Shown: positions 56,011 to 64,000 of the stretch, in pieces
Numbering within the stretch: position 1 is the stretch's first letter
How the letters are laid out: each line of letters begins with the position of its first letter
From: an uncultured Clostridia bacterium
Lineage (GTDB): Bacteria > Bacillota > Clostridia > Lachnospirales > CAG-274
Length of the DNA: 64,000 bases
Direction: 5' to 3'
Assembly (NCBI GenBank): GCA_947624015.1
Contig: CANQIA010000006.1
Location: 28,983-92,982, forward strand
Program-made: the position numbers and the translations under genes
The notes under the pieces: generated by a model
Databases searched by the model: none
What the model was told of the DNA's origin: nothing
What the model saw: the letters and a program-made list of their open reading frames with translations, nothing else

Positions 56011-58113
56011 TTAATCCTCAGCCTTTCTTATGGGAATAAAAATCTCCTCGTTCTTATCCTCTTTAAACCTTTTGTACTCCTCACAGGCAATGCTGTAAAA
56101 CCTGTTCTGGCTCTGCATGACCTCCTTGCCCCTTTTGTCTATGGGCTTATAGCTGCCGTCGGGCTGCTGTATCCTAGCCTTTACATTGTCCATAAGAGTT
56201 ATGTCCAGTATATTCTTTACCTTCTGCCGAAGTTCGGGACTGTCTACGGGAAACGCCACTTCCACACGCCTGTCCAGATTTCTGTTCATCCAGTCTGCGC
56301 TTGCCAGATATATCCTTGGGTTGCCGTTGTTTTCAAAGTAATATATCCTGCTGTGTTCCAGAAATCTGCCTACTATGCTCCTGACCGTAATATTATCGCT
56401 TATATTCGGTATACCTGTTTTAAGACAGCATATGCCCCTTACGATAAGGTCTATTTTCACTCCTGCCATGCCCGCTCTGTACAGCGCCTTTATTATGCCC
56501 TTATCCACAAGGGCGTTCATCTTTGCGATTATCCTTGCAGGCTTGCCTTCAAGAGCATTTTTTTCCTCATGCTCTATATTCTTTATAAACATTTCCCTAA
56601 GATCCGTAGGCGCAGCGGCTATCTTGTTCCACTCTGCGGCTTTGGAATATCCCGTAAGGCAGTTAAAAAGAGCGGATATATCGGAAGCCATAGCCTCGTT
56701 ACAGGTAAATATGCCCATATCCGTATAGAGCTTGGCTGTCTTATCATTGTAATTGCCTGTACCCAGGTGGCAATATCTTATTATGCCCTCTTCCTCTCGT
56801 CTTACAACAAGGCAAAGCTTACAGTGGGTCTTAAGTCCCACAAGTCCGTATATTACATGGCAGCCTGCTTTTTCAAGCTTCTTTGCCCAATTTATGTTGT
56901 TTTCCTCATCAAACCTCGCCTTAAGCTCCACAAGTACCGTTACCTGCTTGCCGTTTTCCGCAGCCTCGATAAGCGCCTTTATAATAGGGGAATTGCCCGA
57001 TACCCTGTACAGCGTCTGCTTTATGGCAAGCACCTTTTCATCTACTGCGGATGTCTCCACAAAGTTTACCACAGGGTCAAAGCTCTGATAGGGGTGGTGT
57101 ACAAGTATATCCTTTTCTCTTATAGCCTCGTATATATCCCTGTCCTTAAATTCGGGAACAGGTACAGGCGGCATAGGTTCGTCGCATAACAGAGGGTCGT
57201 CTGAAAGCGAAGGCATACCGAAAAACACTGTAAGATCCAAGGGTCCGTTTATGCTGTAAACATCCCCCTCTTTTATATCCAGTTGTTTTTTAAGAAATTC
57301 AAAGGACTCGCCGCATATGTGCTTATCCACCTCAAGGCGCACAGGCGCTCCCCATTTCCTCTGCTTTATGGAATTTTCTATTTCCGCAAGAAGATCTCGG
57401 CTTTCCTCCTCGTCTATTTCCAGATCCGCATCCCTTGTTATTCTGAAACAGTATGCGGAAAGCACCTTGTTGCCGTTAAAAAGCTTGTCTATATAGGCTT
57501 TTATAATATCCTCCAGGAGTATTGCCCTTACTCCCCCTTCATCGGAGGGCAGCTTTACTATTCTTGGCACTACGTTTGGTATCTGTACTACGGCAAATGT
57601 ATTTTCGTCTCCCTGTATTTCCACAATAAGATTAAGGCTCTTGTTTGCAAGAAGGGGCAGGGGTCTGCTGTTGTCTATGGCAAGAGGCGTCAGTATAGGG
57701 AAAAGAGTGGTGGAAAAATAAGTTTTTATATACTCCCTTTGCTCCTTGTTAAGCTCATCTGTTCCCAGTATTTTTATGTTATGGCTCTCCAGCTTAGGCA
57801 TAAGAAGTCTGTTAAAGCAGTTATACTGTCTGTGGACTATATCGTGTACCTTTTGGGAGATAGCCCTTACCTGTTCCTCGGGGGTCATGCCTGCGGGATC
57901 CTTTTTGGTCGAGCCTGAAAATATCTGCTGCTTAAGTCCCGCAACCCTTACCATAAAGTACTCGTCCATATTGGAAGCTGTGATAGCAAGGAATTTGAAA
58001 CGCTCAAATATGGGATTTGTCTTGTCCACAGCCTCTTCCAGTACCCTTGAATTAAATTCCAGCCAGCTCAGCTCTCTGTTATAATAATAGCTTTTGTCAT
58101 TCAAATCGATCAT
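56011..58113 (-). CDS. ppk: Polyphosphate kinase 1
   Basis: The 700-residue enzyme has the N-terminal YYNRELSWLEFNSRVLEEA, the catalytic His in GLKTHCK, LVELKARFDEENNI, and the second conserved His in EHSRIYYF. It transfers the gamma phosphate of ATP to polyphosphate. The ATG at 58113 overlaps the stop of the Ppx-like gene (TGATG), so the two are coupled. Confidence 0.96.
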   Translation of the reverse strand: MIDLNDKSYYYNRELSWLEFNSRVLEEAVDKTNPIFERFKFLAITASNMDEYFMVRVAGLKQQIFSGSTKKDPAGMTPEEQVRAISQKVHDIVHRQYNCFNRLLMPKLESHNIKILGTDELNKEQREYIKTYFSTTLFPILTPLAIDNSRPLPLLANKSLNLIVEIQGDENTFAVVQIPNVVPRIVKLPSDEGGVRAILLEDIIKAYIDKLFNGNKVLSAYCFRITRDADLEIDEEESRDLLAEIENSIKQRKWGAPVRLEVDKHICGESFEFLKKQLDIKEGDVYSINGPLDLTVFFGMPSLSDDPLLCDEPMPPVPVPEFKDRDIYEAIREKDILVHHPYQSFDPVVNFVETSAVDEKVLAIKQTLYRVSGNSPIIKALIEAAENGKQVTVLVELKARFDEENNINWAKKLEKAGCHVIYGLVGLKTHCKLCLVVRREEEGIIRYCHLGTGNYNDKTAKLYTDMGIFTCNEAMASDISALFNCLTGYSKAAEWNKIAAAPTDLREMFIKNIEHEEKNALEGKPARIIAKMNALVDKGIIKALYRAGMAGVKIDLIVRGICCLKTGIPNISDNITVRSIVGRFLEHSRIYYFENNGNPRIYLASADWMNRNLDRRVEVAFPVDSPELRQKVKNILDITLMDNVKARIQQPDGSYKPIDKRGKEVMQSQNRFYSIACEEYKRFKEDKNEEIFIPIRKAED

Positions 58114-59636
58114 CACATAACACTCCTTTTGCGAAGAACCGCCTTAATACCGTATACCGACTGAAAAAGTCCCGACCTTATGCCAAAGGACCACATTTCA
58201 AGGTCAATGTTTTTGTAGGTGGATGCGGTTATTACCAGCTCGTTGGCACTAAGCTTTACCTTTATATCATCAAACTTGTTATTGTGGCTGGAATGCACGG
58301 CATTTGCCAGCTTCAATATACTGCACAGCTTGGATACGAGTACTCTTATGGGAGATTCCAGCCGTGAATAGTAATAGTGGGACATATTAGGCACTCTTGC
58401 CCCGTGGTAATACACAACGGTTGCTATGATATCCTTTTCCTCCTCGTCTATCCCCACGATATCCAGATTCCTTATCATGTGATAGGCGATCTCGCCATGA
58501 TTCTTTGTATTTACCGTTTTGCCTATATCCTGAAGAGCTGCCGCCAGTTGCAAAAGCACTCTTTCCCTGTTGCCCAGAGCGTGATGTCTTTTCATCTTGT
58601 CAAATATCATAAGAGAGGTATCCGTTACTCTCTGTATCTGATCCGGGTCGCATTGGTACTTTTCAGCCAGATTCATAGCCGATTCTATGGCAAAGCCGTA
58701 ATAATCCCTTGTAAGCTTTTCCGCATTGTCTTCATAAAGAGCTTCATAGAGCATTGAATCCGCCACCGTATACATATACGAAACTATGTTTTTGGCGTTT
58801 GTGTTCTTTATGAGCCTTGAAAGTATTATAATGGCAGGCATAAGTATTTCCGCCTTTTCCTGGGGGATTTGGTATTCCTCGGCTATTATTTCGGGAGTTT
58901 TGTTTTTTATGGACTTATAAAGGGATGTAAATTTATCCCTTGAAATGGTTGCGGAATTTTTCTTTATCTTTACGGAACACATACCGCATATTGTATTGAT
59001 CTCATTTCCGCTTATTATAAAATCTCCCGGCTTTTCTGTAATAAAAGCGTCTATACTGTCGTTGAAGGGCTGTAAATACTCCTTTAGCACCTGTACATAG
59101 TCGGATACTCTGTCTATATAGTCCTCAAAAAGCTCGGATATTCTCAGAGCGCCTATCTTTATGTTCTGAGTGCTTATTATATGACCGTTTTTAAGCACGA
59201 ATATACTTATATTGCCTGAGCCAAGCTGCACCATAAGGGCAAAGCGCTTCTGTTGATCATCCAAAAGAGAAAGCATCATTTTATTTACGGATATTTTTTC
59301 CTGAGAATCATCTATTACATCCAAATCTATTCCTGTTCTTATCTTTATCTGATCCAGTATATAATCCTTGTTCTCGGATTCCCTTATAGCGGTAGTGGCT
59401 ACGGCTTTTATACGGGATACGCCGTAATCACTGCATATAGCCTGAAATCCCTTTATTATTTCAACCGCTTTGTCAAGGGAGTTGAAGGATATCTTGCCAA
59501 AGTGGAAGGTATCTCTGCCTAAAGCAAGGGGATAGGTTACCGCCTCTATACACTTTACGCCTCCGGATGATCTTTCGCCTATTTTAAGCGCCAGTTCGTT
59601 TGACGCTATGGCTATTACGCCTACACTTTTTTTCAT
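58113..59636 (-). CDS. Ppx/GppA-like protein with degenerate motifs
   Basis: The 507-residue protein has the Ppx/GppA fold order (two ASKHA halves, then a helical HD-type region). However, the first phosphate motif reads IAIASNE (residues 8-14) instead of IDIGSNS, and the second reads VQLGSGNIS (136-144) instead of xDIGGGSTE, so both Asp are lost. The HD motif at 369-370 is QD. TAIRES (82-87) is kept. Activity as a phosphatase is doubtful; a regulatory role beside ppk is possible. A promoter lies at 59675. Confidence 0.8.
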   Translation of the reverse strand: MKKSVGVIAIASNELALKIGERSSGGVKCIEAVTYPLALGRDTFHFGKISFNSLDKAVEIIKGFQAICSDYGVSRIKAVATTAIRESENKDYILDQIKIRTGIDLDVIDDSQEKISVNKMMLSLLDDQQKRFALMVQLGSGNISIFVLKNGHIISTQNIKIGALRISELFEDYIDRVSDYVQVLKEYLQPFNDSIDAFITEKPGDFIISGNEINTICGMCSVKIKKNSATISRDKFTSLYKSIKNKTPEIIAEEYQIPQEKAEILMPAIIILSRLIKNTNAKNIVSYMYTVADSMLYEALYEDNAEKLTRDYYGFAIESAMNLAEKYQCDPDQIQRVTDTSLMIFDKMKRHHALGNRERVLLQLAAALQDIGKTVNTKNHGEIAYHMIRNLDIVGIDEEEKDIIATVVYYHGARVPNMSHYYYSRLESPIRVLVSKLCSILKLANAVHSSHNNKFDDIKVKLSANELVITASTYKNIDLEMWSFGIRSGLFQSVYGIKAVLRKRSVM

Positions 59637-59674
59637 ATATATCAGCCTTTCATAAATAATAACCTCTAATATAA

Positions 59675-59703
59675 AATATACTACAACGAAAATATAAATT
59701 CAA
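59675..59703 (-). promoter_or_regulatory. Promoter of the ppx-like/ppk operon
   Basis: Minus strand: TTGAAT (59698-59703), 17 bases, TATATT (59675-59680), 39 bases before the start. Confidence 0.6.
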
Positions 59704-59746
59704 TATTTTTAATGCCTGTCTTTGTTAAAAATATACACATATCACA

Positions 59747-59776
59747 AAAGCAGGAACATATATACGCTCCTGCTTT
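59747..59776 (-). terminator. Terminator of the AI-2E/CPBP run
   Basis: AAAGCAGGA (59747-59755) pairs with TCCTGCTTT (59768-59776); minus strand ends in TTTT. It overlaps the CPBP stop codon. Confidence 0.75.
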
Positions 59777-60779
59777 AATAAATAAATTCTGTTATCAGCG
59801 CAAATATAACGGACACCGTAACAACAATAATAAAATACGGATCCACTATCCTATGGCTGTTGTTTTCCTCAAGGCTTATGCTCAGAGTGTCCAGCTCGTT
59901 TTGTTTTATGGAATATCTGTAGTCCAGATTATTATTTCTGTTGTATTCCATAAATTTTTTGAATACCAATATAAGAAAAGGCATCGTTACCACTGTCATG
60001 AACAGATCTGTAACTATAACCGTCAGATTTTCCGAAAGAGTGGGAGAAGTATTTAAAAGAGCCTCATTATTCCCCATGCTCAGTATAAGCTCCGATACGG
60101 CTACCTGCACTCCGTTAAAGAGGAAATGGGCAAGCATTGAAGCAAATATGGAATTTGTATATGCCACAAGCACCGCAAAGAAAACTCCTGCCGCAATAGC
60201 ATACATTATCTGATAAAAGTTGCCATGTATCAGTCCGAACATAAAGCCCGATACCACCGCCGCCTTTGCTATACCTACGCATTTGTAATTGGAGAGCATT
60301 ATGCCTCTGAATACTATCTCCTCGCATATGGCAGGCATAACCGCCATTGCAAAAACAGAAAGGGCAAAAGGCAGACTGCCCATAAGGTCTATTATTTCCT
60401 TATTTACATCTGCAGGAGCAAAAAGCGCAGTAACGGAGGATATGACCGATACCACAGGGGCAAAAAGCGCCGTAAGTACAATAATATAAAGCACATTCTT
60501 AAGTGAAAGCCTATTGTGCGGCAGCACCTCTTTTACTGAGCTTTTTGTGGCTATAATATATATCGCAAAGGGTATAATAAAAATATATATATCCTGTGTT
60601 ACCGCCATAAAGCAGTCAAGCTGAGACGCTCCTATATCCGTATACCTCATAACGGCAAGTAGGGCAAAGGACATCAATATCGTTATAACTGCCTGAAAAA
60701 CTATGAGAAAAAGCATAAATTTGTTTCCTCGTTTGGGACAAAGCAATTTATTCCGCCCCCTTTGACGTCTTTTTGTCAT
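59775..60779 (-). CDS. CPBP-family intramembrane metalloprotease
   Basis: The 334-residue membrane protein has the Abi/CPBP motif EEIVFR in PAICEEIVFRGIML and the later histidine in FGLIHGNFYQ. Bacterial members are membrane proteases with roles in immunity-peptide or signal processing; target unknown. The first ATG (60779) lies inside the permease gene's end (32-base overlap); an ATG at 60716 behind GAGG is an alternative start. Confidence 0.85.
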   Translation of the reverse strand: MTKRRQRGRNKLLCPKRGNKFMLFLIVFQAVITILMSFALLAVMRYTDIGASQLDCFMAVTQDIYIFIIPFAIYIIATKSSVKEVLPHNRLSLKNVLYIIVLTALFAPVVSVISSVTALFAPADVNKEIIDLMGSLPFALSVFAMAVMPAICEEIVFRGIMLSNYKCVGIAKAAVVSGFMFGLIHGNFYQIMYAIAAGVFFAVLVAYTNSIFASMLAHFLFNGVQVAVSELILSMGNNEALLNTSPTLSENLTVIVTDLFMTVVTMPFLILVFKKFMEYNRNNNLDYRYSIKQNELDTLSISLEENNSHRIVDPYFIIVVTVSVIFALITEFIY

Positions 60780-61929
60780 AGGATCTTTCTATAAGCTCAA
60801 GCAGGAAATCTGTTATGCAGGCAAATATAGGCACTCCGAAAAACATACCTAAAGGACCTGCCATAGCTCCGCCCACAATAATGGCAAATATAACTCCTAT
60901 GGGCTTAAGACCTATGGATTCGCCCAGTATCCTGGGACCTAATATAACTCCGTCAAACTGCTGGAGTATCACTATAAATATAAATGTCCATATGGCCTTT
61001 ACAGGGGCAACAAGCAGCGTAAGAGCAACTACCGGCACAGCGCCTATAAAGGGTCCGAAATAGGGTATCATGTTGGTAATACCTATTATAAGCGAAAAAA
61101 GCAGAGGATAGGGCAGCTTCAATATAACTGCGCCTATAAAGAATATGATACCTATTATTGTGGAATCCAGAGCCTTTCCCACAAAGAAATGATTAAATGT
61201 CTTATTCATTTGATTTACATAAAGAGCCGTTACCTCATATGCCCTTTGAGGAAGTATAGTATAAAGTATCTTACGGGATATGGAAACTATCTCCTCCTTG
61301 TCCATAAGTATATAAATGGCAATTATAATGCTTATTATAACATTGATTATAGATGACGCAAAGTTAAGCGTATGGTCAATAAGGCTCAAAAGCATATTGG
61401 GTACATATCTTAGGCTTTCTGTAATTCCCGAGAAAAAGCTTTCAAGAGTCTGAAATATCTGCCTGTATATAGGATTATCAATATCCACAGGATACCTTTG
61501 GAATATACCGGCGGCATATTGCCTTATTGTATAATAGTTTATCTTTCCCATAAAGCTTATAACATTCTGCACACTCATTATTATCTCGGGGATTATATAA
61601 GCTACTATGGCTATCAATATGCCGAAAAGTATCACGGCAGCTATGGCTATGGATATCATTCTCATATGCTTATGTACCTTAACATCATTTTTCTGAAAAT
61701 ATTTTATTTTTGCAAGGATGTTGTTTTCTATAAATCTTGTTCCGCAGTTAAGCAGATATGCAATGATTGCGCCGCATATAAAAGGAAATATAACATCTAT
61801 TATTACCGGCAGAAAATTTGTTATCTCCATATTTTCCGTAATTCGGTAAAATATTATAGCTATAAGTATAACTCCCAGTGTATACAAACTCCTTGTTAAA
61901 TTGGTGTTGTTCCTGAAAAAATTTTTCAT
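60748..61929 (-). CDS. AI-2E family transporter
   Basis: The 393-residue protein has about eight membrane helices and the AI-2E signatures around GITNMIPYFGPFIGAVP and LGPRILGESIGLKPIGVI. The family exports small molecules or ions; only some members are linked to AI-2 export. Its presence with luxS in the window does not prove a link. It overlaps the CPBP gene. Confidence 0.9.
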   Translation of the reverse strand: MKNFFRNNTNLTRSLYTLGVILIAIIFYRITENMEITNFLPVIIDVIFPFICGAIIAYLLNCGTRFIENNILAKIKYFQKNDVKVHKHMRMISIAIAAVILFGILIAIVAYIIPEIIMSVQNVISFMGKINYYTIRQYAAGIFQRYPVDIDNPIYRQIFQTLESFFSGITESLRYVPNMLLSLIDHTLNFASSIINVIISIIIAIYILMDKEEIVSISRKILYTILPQRAYEVTALYVNQMNKTFNHFFVGKALDSTIIGIIFFIGAVILKLPYPLLFSLIIGITNMIPYFGPFIGAVPVVALTLLVAPVKAIWTFIFIVILQQFDGVILGPRILGESIGLKPIGVIFAIIVGGAMAGPLGMFFGVPIFACITDFLLELIERSYDKKTSKGAE

Positions 61930-62075
61930 GATATTTCTCCCGTCTTTATGTAAAACTCTCCTGTTTATAATAATACACCCGAATTATATAAATTTCCATA
62001 GGTTAAAGAAAATGAAATAAAAATGTAAGAAATAAAAGGGATACGAGTTTTGCTGCAGGAAGCCTTTTGGGCAAT

Positions 62076-63002
62076 TTATATATCCGTAATTACGACCTGT
62101 TTCATAAGCCTTGCCACAAGCTCCCTGTCAGGCGGCTTTGTGCCTGCCGTGGTAACGGCTCCTGCAGACGCAGCCATAGACATTTTAACGGTATCCTCAA
62201 AGGAAAGTCTTCTCTCGTAAGCATAGGCAAGAGCCGCAGCCATGGCGTCACCTGCGCCTACGGTAGAATCAACATTTACGCTGAGAGGGGGACACTTTAC
62301 TTTCCTGCCTTGGGAAAGTATTATAGCCCCGTCTTTGCCCATAGACAGCCCAACGGTCTTTACGCCCATGTGAGCAATATGCTCGGCGGCATTGACAAGC
62401 TCTTTTACCGAAGCTCCCCTAATACCTGCATACTCTTCAAGCTCAGCCCTGTTTGGCTTTATGATATCCGGCATTTGTGAAACTGCATGGCTCAAAAGCT
62501 CTCCGTCCGCATCTACAAGCACTGCCGCTCCTGCGCCGTGCGCCATTTTGGTAATACGGGCATATATATCTTTACAAATACCCGGCGGCACGCTTCCCGA
62601 AAGTACGAATACAGTATCCTTGCCCGCAAAGCCTTCAAGCTTTTTAATAAGCTCCTCAACCTTATCGTCGGAAATAAAGGGACCCTTTTCATTAAGCTCC
62701 GTAAGTATCCCGTTGCTTTCGACTATCTTCGTATTTGTCCTTGTTTCGCCCTCTGTCCACACAAAGTCCGACTCTATGCCAAGACCTTTGAGTCCGTCGG
62801 CTATAATGCAGCCCCCGTTGCCTCCAAGGAAGCCTGTGGCTATACTTTCTCCGCCGAGAGCCTTTATTGTCTTTGAGACGTTTATGCCCTTTCCGCCTAT
62901 GTCAATAACCGTACTTTTTATTCTGTTCAGAGCGCCTCTTTCAAGGCTGTCCGTTTCCAAGGTCTTGTCTATTGCCGGATTCATCGTTACCGTAACTATC
63001 AT
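62076..63002 (-). CDS. fruK: 1-phosphofructokinase (PfkB family)
   Basis: The 308-residue kinase begins TVTMNPAIDKT and has GGKGINVSKTI, the PfkB motif TVGAGDAMAAAL with the catalytic Asp, and GFLGGNGG. It phosphorylates fructose 1-phosphate (or tagatose 6-phosphate) at the other end. ATG at 63002 follows AGGTGG. No fruA or fruR gene lies within the window. Confidence 0.88.
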   Translation of the reverse strand: MIVTVTMNPAIDKTLETDSLERGALNRIKSTVIDIGGKGINVSKTIKALGGESIATGFLGGNGGCIIADGLKGLGIESDFVWTEGETRTNTKIVESNGILTELNEKGPFISDDKVEELIKKLEGFAGKDTVFVLSGSVPPGICKDIYARITKMAHGAGAAVLVDADGELLSHAVSQMPDIIKPNRAELEEYAGIRGASVKELVNAAEHIAHMGVKTVGLSMGKDGAIILSQGRKVKCPPLSVNVDSTVGAGDAMAAALAYAYERRLSFEDTVKMSMAASAGAVTTAGTKPPDRELVARLMKQVVITDI

Positions 63003-63184
63003 AAAAACCACCTGTCCTTTATATAAATACCTCCACTAAAGTGTCGGCAACTTATCTTCGCAGAAATTTTAAGCAAGCTTCTTTTTTTGCTTTTGATTAA
63101 TTATATCAGACCCCTTTGCATTTTTCAATCTCCGGCGGCTCTTTTGAGGACACAAAAATGCACCTTATATTTAAGGTGCATTCT
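63003..63184. other. Intergenic stretch upstream of fruK
   Basis: No gene is seen. A hairpin with stem AATGCACCTTA (63157-63167) and TAAGGTGCATT (63172-63182) ends it, directly before repeat copy 2. A clear promoter for fruK was not found. Confidence 0.5.
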
Positions 63185-63425
63185 GCGTGTCGATAAATCG
63201 ACACGCTTGAAAGAAATGCTTTTTGGCATTTCTTTCAGATATCTGTTGTAGGAACCAGCCGTGTTTTCCGCAATTTAGGCATAAATGCCTAAATTGCAGA
63301 AAAGTTCCTGTCCTCGGAGGAAGTGAATTCCTCCTGCGGATTAAAGTCTGCGACGCTTTTTTGCAAGCTGTTCTTTATTATAATTCACGTTTACTGTCAA
63401 AATATTGTTTTTTCGACAGTCTGAT
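63185..63425. repeat. Structured intergenic repeat, copy 2
   Basis: This 241-base non-coding segment is the partner of 28037-28276. Stems: 63185-63206 (GCGTGTCGA), 63208-63237 (12-base stem on TGAAAGAAATGC), 63250-63309 (AGGAAC/GTTCCT outside, perfect GCAATTTAGGCA stem inside), 63316-63334 (GGAGGAA), and 63393-63420 (ACTGTC/GACAGT). It lies between fruK and the partial gene and is flanked by near-identical 21-22-base direct repeats. Confidence 0.85.
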
Positions 63426-63472
63426 CCACCTTAATATAAGGTGCATTTATCTCTTTCAATACTTAAGCTGTA

Positions 63473-64000
63473 TTATCTTCTCGCTTCCAGACTTTCCCAT
63501 GTGTCAAATGTCACACGATCGACTACTTTGTCCTTGCTCTTGTCAAATACAACGATATTAAGACCTAAGCTGTTTCTTGAATACTCATAGTCGTCGATCT
63601 TTATGCTTGCGATATTGCCCTTGTTATATATCTTGCCGCTGCTTTGAACCTCCACAAAGTGATCTCCCAGCTTTTCGTAATAATTAAGGACATCATTTGC
63701 ATATTCTTCCGCTATGACATTTCCTCCGTCTATAATGGCATAATAGCTCCATCTGAAGTTTTCTCTGAGATCTGTTTTTAAGCCCAGCTTCTTCATCAGC
63801 TCTACGATCTTCTCGTCTACCGCCCCCGAGGAATCATCGTTTACAGCCATAATGACCATATAATTGGGATCGTTTATAAGCTCCAGATACTCATATATAT
63901 CACGGCAGTTGTTAAGCTTGTAATCTCCGTCGCCAAATACCCTTTGCCATATATCGTTCTCCACTCCCGTAACGGAAGACGCTCCATAGTACTTTGCAAA
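63473..64000 (-). CDS. Partial protein with ILEI/FAM3-like domains, 5' end outside window
   Basis: The frame is open through the right edge; 175 C-terminal residues are visible. They show the second half of one ILEI-like unit (ELINDPNYMVIMAVNDDSSG, LGLKTDLRENFRWSYYAII) and the first half of a second (NIASIKIDDYEYSRNSLGLN, VVDRVTFDTW), ending soon after. Such units often sit at the end of surface-polymer enzymes. An internal GTG at 63964 is not the true start. Function unknown. Confidence 0.6.
   Translation of the reverse strand, partial: FAKYYGASSVTGVENDIWQRVFGDGDYKLNNCRDIYEYLELINDPNYMVIMAVNDDSSGAVDEKIVELMKKLGLKTDLRENFRWSYYAIIDGGNVIAEEYANDVLNYYEKLGDHFVEVQSSGKIYNKGNIASIKIDDYEYSRNSLGLNIVVFDKSKDKVVDRVTFDTWESLEARR

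Noticed and set aside
60225..60506. Plus-strand open frame inside the CPBP gene
   Set aside because: It is a shadow of the minus-strand gene, with no ribosome site or family match; the same holds for other long frames opposite real genes.
60748..61929. AI-2E family transporter treated as an AI-2 exporter working with LuxS
   Set aside because: The family name is historical; most members move other substrates, and the two genes lie 56 kb apart in unrelated operons.

Overview
The window is core chromosome from a low-GC, anaerobic, spore-forming member of the Clostridia, probably near the Lachnospirales. The placement rests on several things seen here: a six-subunit Rnf complex, sporulation genes (yabP, yabQ, a ylbJ-like gene), luxS, bifunctional Rel, and gene blocks whose order matches Bacillus subtilis. 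I infer the rank from gene content; no 16S rRNA gene is present. I saw no insertion sequence, prophage, CRISPR array or integrase.

Layout. (1) 1-5044, minus: luxS, rel, dtd, an MBL-fold hydrolase and a hemZ-type gene cut by the left edge. (2) 5349-10302, plus: rnfCDGEAB, then a terminator and recD2. (3) 12656-20708, minus: a long run reading hlyD-like, yggS, sepF, yggT, ylmH, divIVA, aroB, lspA, rluD and an unknown membrane protein. This is the Bacillus ylmE-ylyB division cluster with aroB where Bacillus has ileS. (4) 20782-27551: ylbJ-like (plus) facing a minus-strand run of asp23-like, fakA-like, recG, rsmD, coaD and a coiled-coil gene. (5) 27742-34441, plus: rpmB, mazG, hup, rqcP, yabP, yabQ, divIC, then a sugar isomerase, an alkyladenine glycosylase, a fused nadD-yqeK and rsfS. 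(6) 34545-38232: an LRR surface protein, metA and a cytosolic GH28. (7) uvrBA under a promoter with a LexA-like box, then tRNA-Phe, tRNA-Gly(UCC) and tRNA-Gly(GCC). (8) 43757-48440, minus, sulfur and redox genes: metY, and ecsC-rrf2-cysK-trxB. (9) 48715-55090, plus: yicC, gmk, rpoZ, priA, def, fmt and a zinc peptidase. (10) 55181-63002, minus: a sugar nucleotidyltransferase, ppk with a Ppx-like partner, a CPBP protease, an AI-2E family permease and a fruK-like kinase. (11) A partial ILEI-like protein at the right edge.

The genes mostly serve information processing, division and sporulation, and energy metabolism. MetA carries Glu111, the residue linked to acetyl-CoA use, and MetY can sulfhydrylate O-acetylhomoserine. 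Together with CysK, LuxS and an Fe-S type Rrf2 regulator they outline a sulfur amino acid network.

The least explained structure is a pair of ~240-bp non-coding repeats (28037-28276 and 63185-63425). They have a nearly identical ~130-bp core, several hairpins, and each sits directly beside a terminator hairpin. A second oddity is a Ppx/GppA-like protein coupled to ppk that lacks the usual catalytic aspartates and the histidine of its HD motif.
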